From Streptomyces sp. Edi2 (lineage in GTDB: Bacteria; Actinomycetota; Actinomycetes; Streptomycetales; Streptomycetaceae), in assembly GCF_040253635.1 (NCBI RefSeq), contig NZ_JBEJGX010000003.1:5543501-5607500 (forward strand): a stretch of 64,000 nucleotides of DNA, in the 5' to 3' direction. This document shows, piece after piece, positions 62,689 to 64,000 of the stretch. Made by a program: the position numbers and the translations under genes. The notes under the pieces were generated by a model, which was not told the origin of the DNA, did no database searches, and saw nothing but the letters and a program-made list of their open reading frames with translations. The number at the start of each line of letters is the position of its first letter. Positions within the stretch are counted from its first letter, which is position 1.

Positions 62689-63543
62689 ATGACTGCCCAG
62701 ATCCTGGATGGCAAGGCCACCGCAGCCGCTATCAAGTCCGAGCTCACCACCCGCGTCGAAGCGCTGAAGGCCAAGGGCGTGCAGCCCGGTCTCGGCACCC
62801 TCCTGGTGGGCGACGACCCGGGCAGCCGCTGGTACGTCAACGGCAAGCACCGTGACTGCGCCCAGGTCGGCATCGCCTCGATCCAGCGGGAACTGCCGGA
62901 AACCGCCACCCAGGAGGAGATCGAGGCGGTCGTCCGGGAGCTGAACGAGGACCCGGCCTGCACCGGCTACATCGTCCAACTCCCGCTCCCCAAGGGCATC
63001 GACGCGAACCGTGTCCTGGAGCTGATGGACCCGGCCAAGGACGCCGACGGACTGCACCCGATGAGCCTGGGCCGCCTGGTGCTCGGCATCGAGGGGCCGC
63101 TGCCGTGCACCCCGTACGGCATCGTCCAGCTGCTGCGGCGCCACGACGTCGAGATCAAGGGCGCGCATGTGGTGGTCGTCGGCCGCGGCATCACCATCGG
63201 CCGCCCGATGCCGCTGGTGCTCACCCGCAAGTCCGAGAACGCCACGGTGACCCAGTGCCACACCGGCACCCGTGATCTGTCCGCACACCTCAAGCAGGCC
63301 GACATCATCGTCGCCGCGGCCGGTGTGCCGCACATCATCAAGCCCGAGGACATCAAGCCCGGTGCGGCGGTCCTGGACGTCGGCGTCAGCCGCGACGAGG
63401 CCGGCAAGATCGTCGGCGATGTGCACCCGGGCGTCGCCGAGGTGGCCGGCTGGGTCGCCCCCAACCCCGGCGGCGTCGGCCCGATGACCCGCGCCCAGCT
63501 GCTGGTCAACGTCGTCGAGGCCGCCGAGCGCGCGGCGGGCTGA
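62689..63543 (+). CDS. folD: Methylenetetrahydrofolate dehydrogenase / methenyl-THF cyclohydrolase
   Basis: 284 residues. Interconverts 5,10-methylene-THF and 10-formyl-THF, supplying the formyl donor used by PurN and PurH encoded 2-4 kb away. The active-site Tyr-x3-Lys is in [22 protein letters not shown] and the NADP fold [14 protein letters not shown] follow, and the family ends with [16 protein letters not shown]. Length is standard (284). ATG 62689 is preceded by GATGGGGG. A second, DUF3017, gene starts 90 bases later. Confidence 0.96.
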   Translation: MTAQILDGKATAAAIKSELTTRVEALKAKGVQPGLGTLLVGDDPGSRWYVNGKHRDCAQVGIASIQRELPETATQEEIEAVVRELNEDPACTGYIVQLPLPKGIDANRVLELMDPAKDADGLHPMSLGRLVLGIEGPLPCTPYGIVQLLRRHDVEIKGAHVVVVGRGITIGRPMPLVLTRKSENATVTQCHTGTRDLSAHLKQADIIVAAAGVPHIIKPEDIKPGAAVLDVGVSRDEAGKIVGDVHPGVAEVAGWVAPNPGGVGPMTRAQLLVNVVEAAERAAG

Positions 63544-63554
63544 CCCCCACGGGA

Positions 63555-63600
63555 TCTGAGACCCTGTCCCTGAGACATCTGAGACGCTGTCCCTGAGACA
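63555..63600. repeat. Two 23-bp direct repeats after folD
   Basis: TCTGAGACCCTGTCCCTGAG and the same with one changed base are in direct tandem (63555-63577 and 63578-63600), just upstream of the ribosome site of the next gene. They may act as an operator or mark slippage. Confidence 0.75.
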
Positions 63601-63632
63601 GACGGATCCGGACACCGAAGGGACTGCCAGTC

Positions 63633-64000
63633 ATGGGTGCCGAAGCGCACGCGGACGGAGCCGGCGAGCCACAGCGCGCCTCGCGCCGTTTTCCGACGCT
63701 GACCCGCGACACCGCCCGGCCGGAAGGCGGCGGACGGGCCGCCTCGGGCGGCTTCCCCGCGCCCGCCCGGCAGTGGCCGCTGCTCAGCGTCATGGGCGGG
63801 GTCGCGCTCGGGCTGCTGCTGGTGGCGCTCGATGCGTTCCGTATCGGGTCGATTGTGATCGGGCTCTCCCTGCTGGCCGGCGCGGTGCTGCGGTGGGCGC
63901 TGCCGTCGGTCGGGATGCTGGCCGTGCGCTCCCGCTTCACCGATATGGCGACGTACGGGGGGCTCGGCTTCGTGATCGTGATGCTGGCGCTGATGGTGCA
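63633..64000 (+). CDS. DUF3017 membrane protein (3' end cut by window)
   Basis: The first 122 residues are visible. An Arg/Ala/Gly-rich cytoplasmic start (about 50 residues) leads to helices LLSVMGGVALGLLLVAL, IVIGLSLLAGAVLRW and GLGFVIVMLALMV. DUF3017 proteins often follow folD in Streptomyces and precede mdh; their function is unknown. ATG 63633 has GAAGGGA about ten bases upstream. The last helix runs to the window edge, so the tail is short but unseen. Confidence 0.8.
   Translation, partial: MGAEAHADGAGEPQRASRRFPTLTRDTARPEGGGRAASGGFPAPARQWPLLSVMGGVALGLLLVALDAFRIGSIVIGLSLLAGAVLRWALPSVGMLAVRSRFTDMATYGGLGFVIVMLALMV

Overview
The window is high-GC actinobacterial chromosome, almost certainly Streptomyces or a close relative. 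Third-codon positions are strongly G/C, ribosome binding sites are GGAGG-like, and the gene set is typical: Hank-type kinases, PspC proteins, NlpC/P60 and M23 wall hydrolases, a cholesterol-oxidase-type GMC enzyme and an isobutyryl-CoA-mutase small subunit. Several blocks echo the Mycobacterium tuberculosis chromosome from memory: chorismate mutase of the Rv0948c type, UvrD1/PcrA, M23 peptidase, sucCD, a PerM-like protein, then purN-purH. This is core chromosome; I see no insertion sequence, prophage, CRISPR array, tRNA or rRNA.

Layout. 1-9.3 kb: a cut XRE/TPR regulator, a HAD phosphatase, a membrane protein, a Ser/Thr kinase, then gabD2-choD. 9.3-13.7 kb: a 1.2 kb gap holding a probable 6C small RNA and a 17-bp tandem repeat, then chorismate mutase divergent from guaA, and a class II aldolase. 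13.8-20.1 kb: envelope and membrane proteins, DoxX, a PAF-acetylhydrolase-like enzyme, and an ArsR-type regulator with an apparent one-base frameshift. 20.5-26.8 kb: a signalling block with a PspC/LiaF-like membrane protein, a second Ser/Thr kinase, a PspC sensor kinase and a LuxR-type response regulator, resembling a LiaFSR envelope-stress system. 27-36.5 kb: an esterase, two NlpC/P60 paralogues (one behind a c-di-AMP riboswitch), pcrA and a repeat-rich M23 peptidase. 36.7-38.8 kb: a lipase with an odd repeated N-terminus and a stand-alone B12-binding subunit.

38.8-47.6 kb is the most notable accessory-like region. Five genes diverge from one promoter region: DUF5691 and a SWIM zinc-finger protein leftward, and a MoxR-type AAA ATPase, a DUF5682 protein and a vWA/MIDAS protein rightward with 4-base stop/start overlaps. 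The core matches the uncharacterised E. coli yehL-yehM-yehP-yehQ set. A perfect 12-bp inverted repeat sits in the shared promoter region. It looks like a complete chaperone-like or conflict/stress system with no assigned function.

47.6-64 kb: two secreted repeat-rich proteins, an endolysin-like amidase, sucC-sucD, a sigma-factor-like membrane protein, a PerM/DUF6350 protein, purN-purH, Pro/Gln-rich small membrane proteins (one RDD), folD, and a cut DUF3017 gene. Metabolically the window links purine synthesis (purN, purH, guaA), one-carbon supply (folD) and the TCA cycle (sucCD, gabD2). The rest is mainly envelope sensing and wall remodelling.
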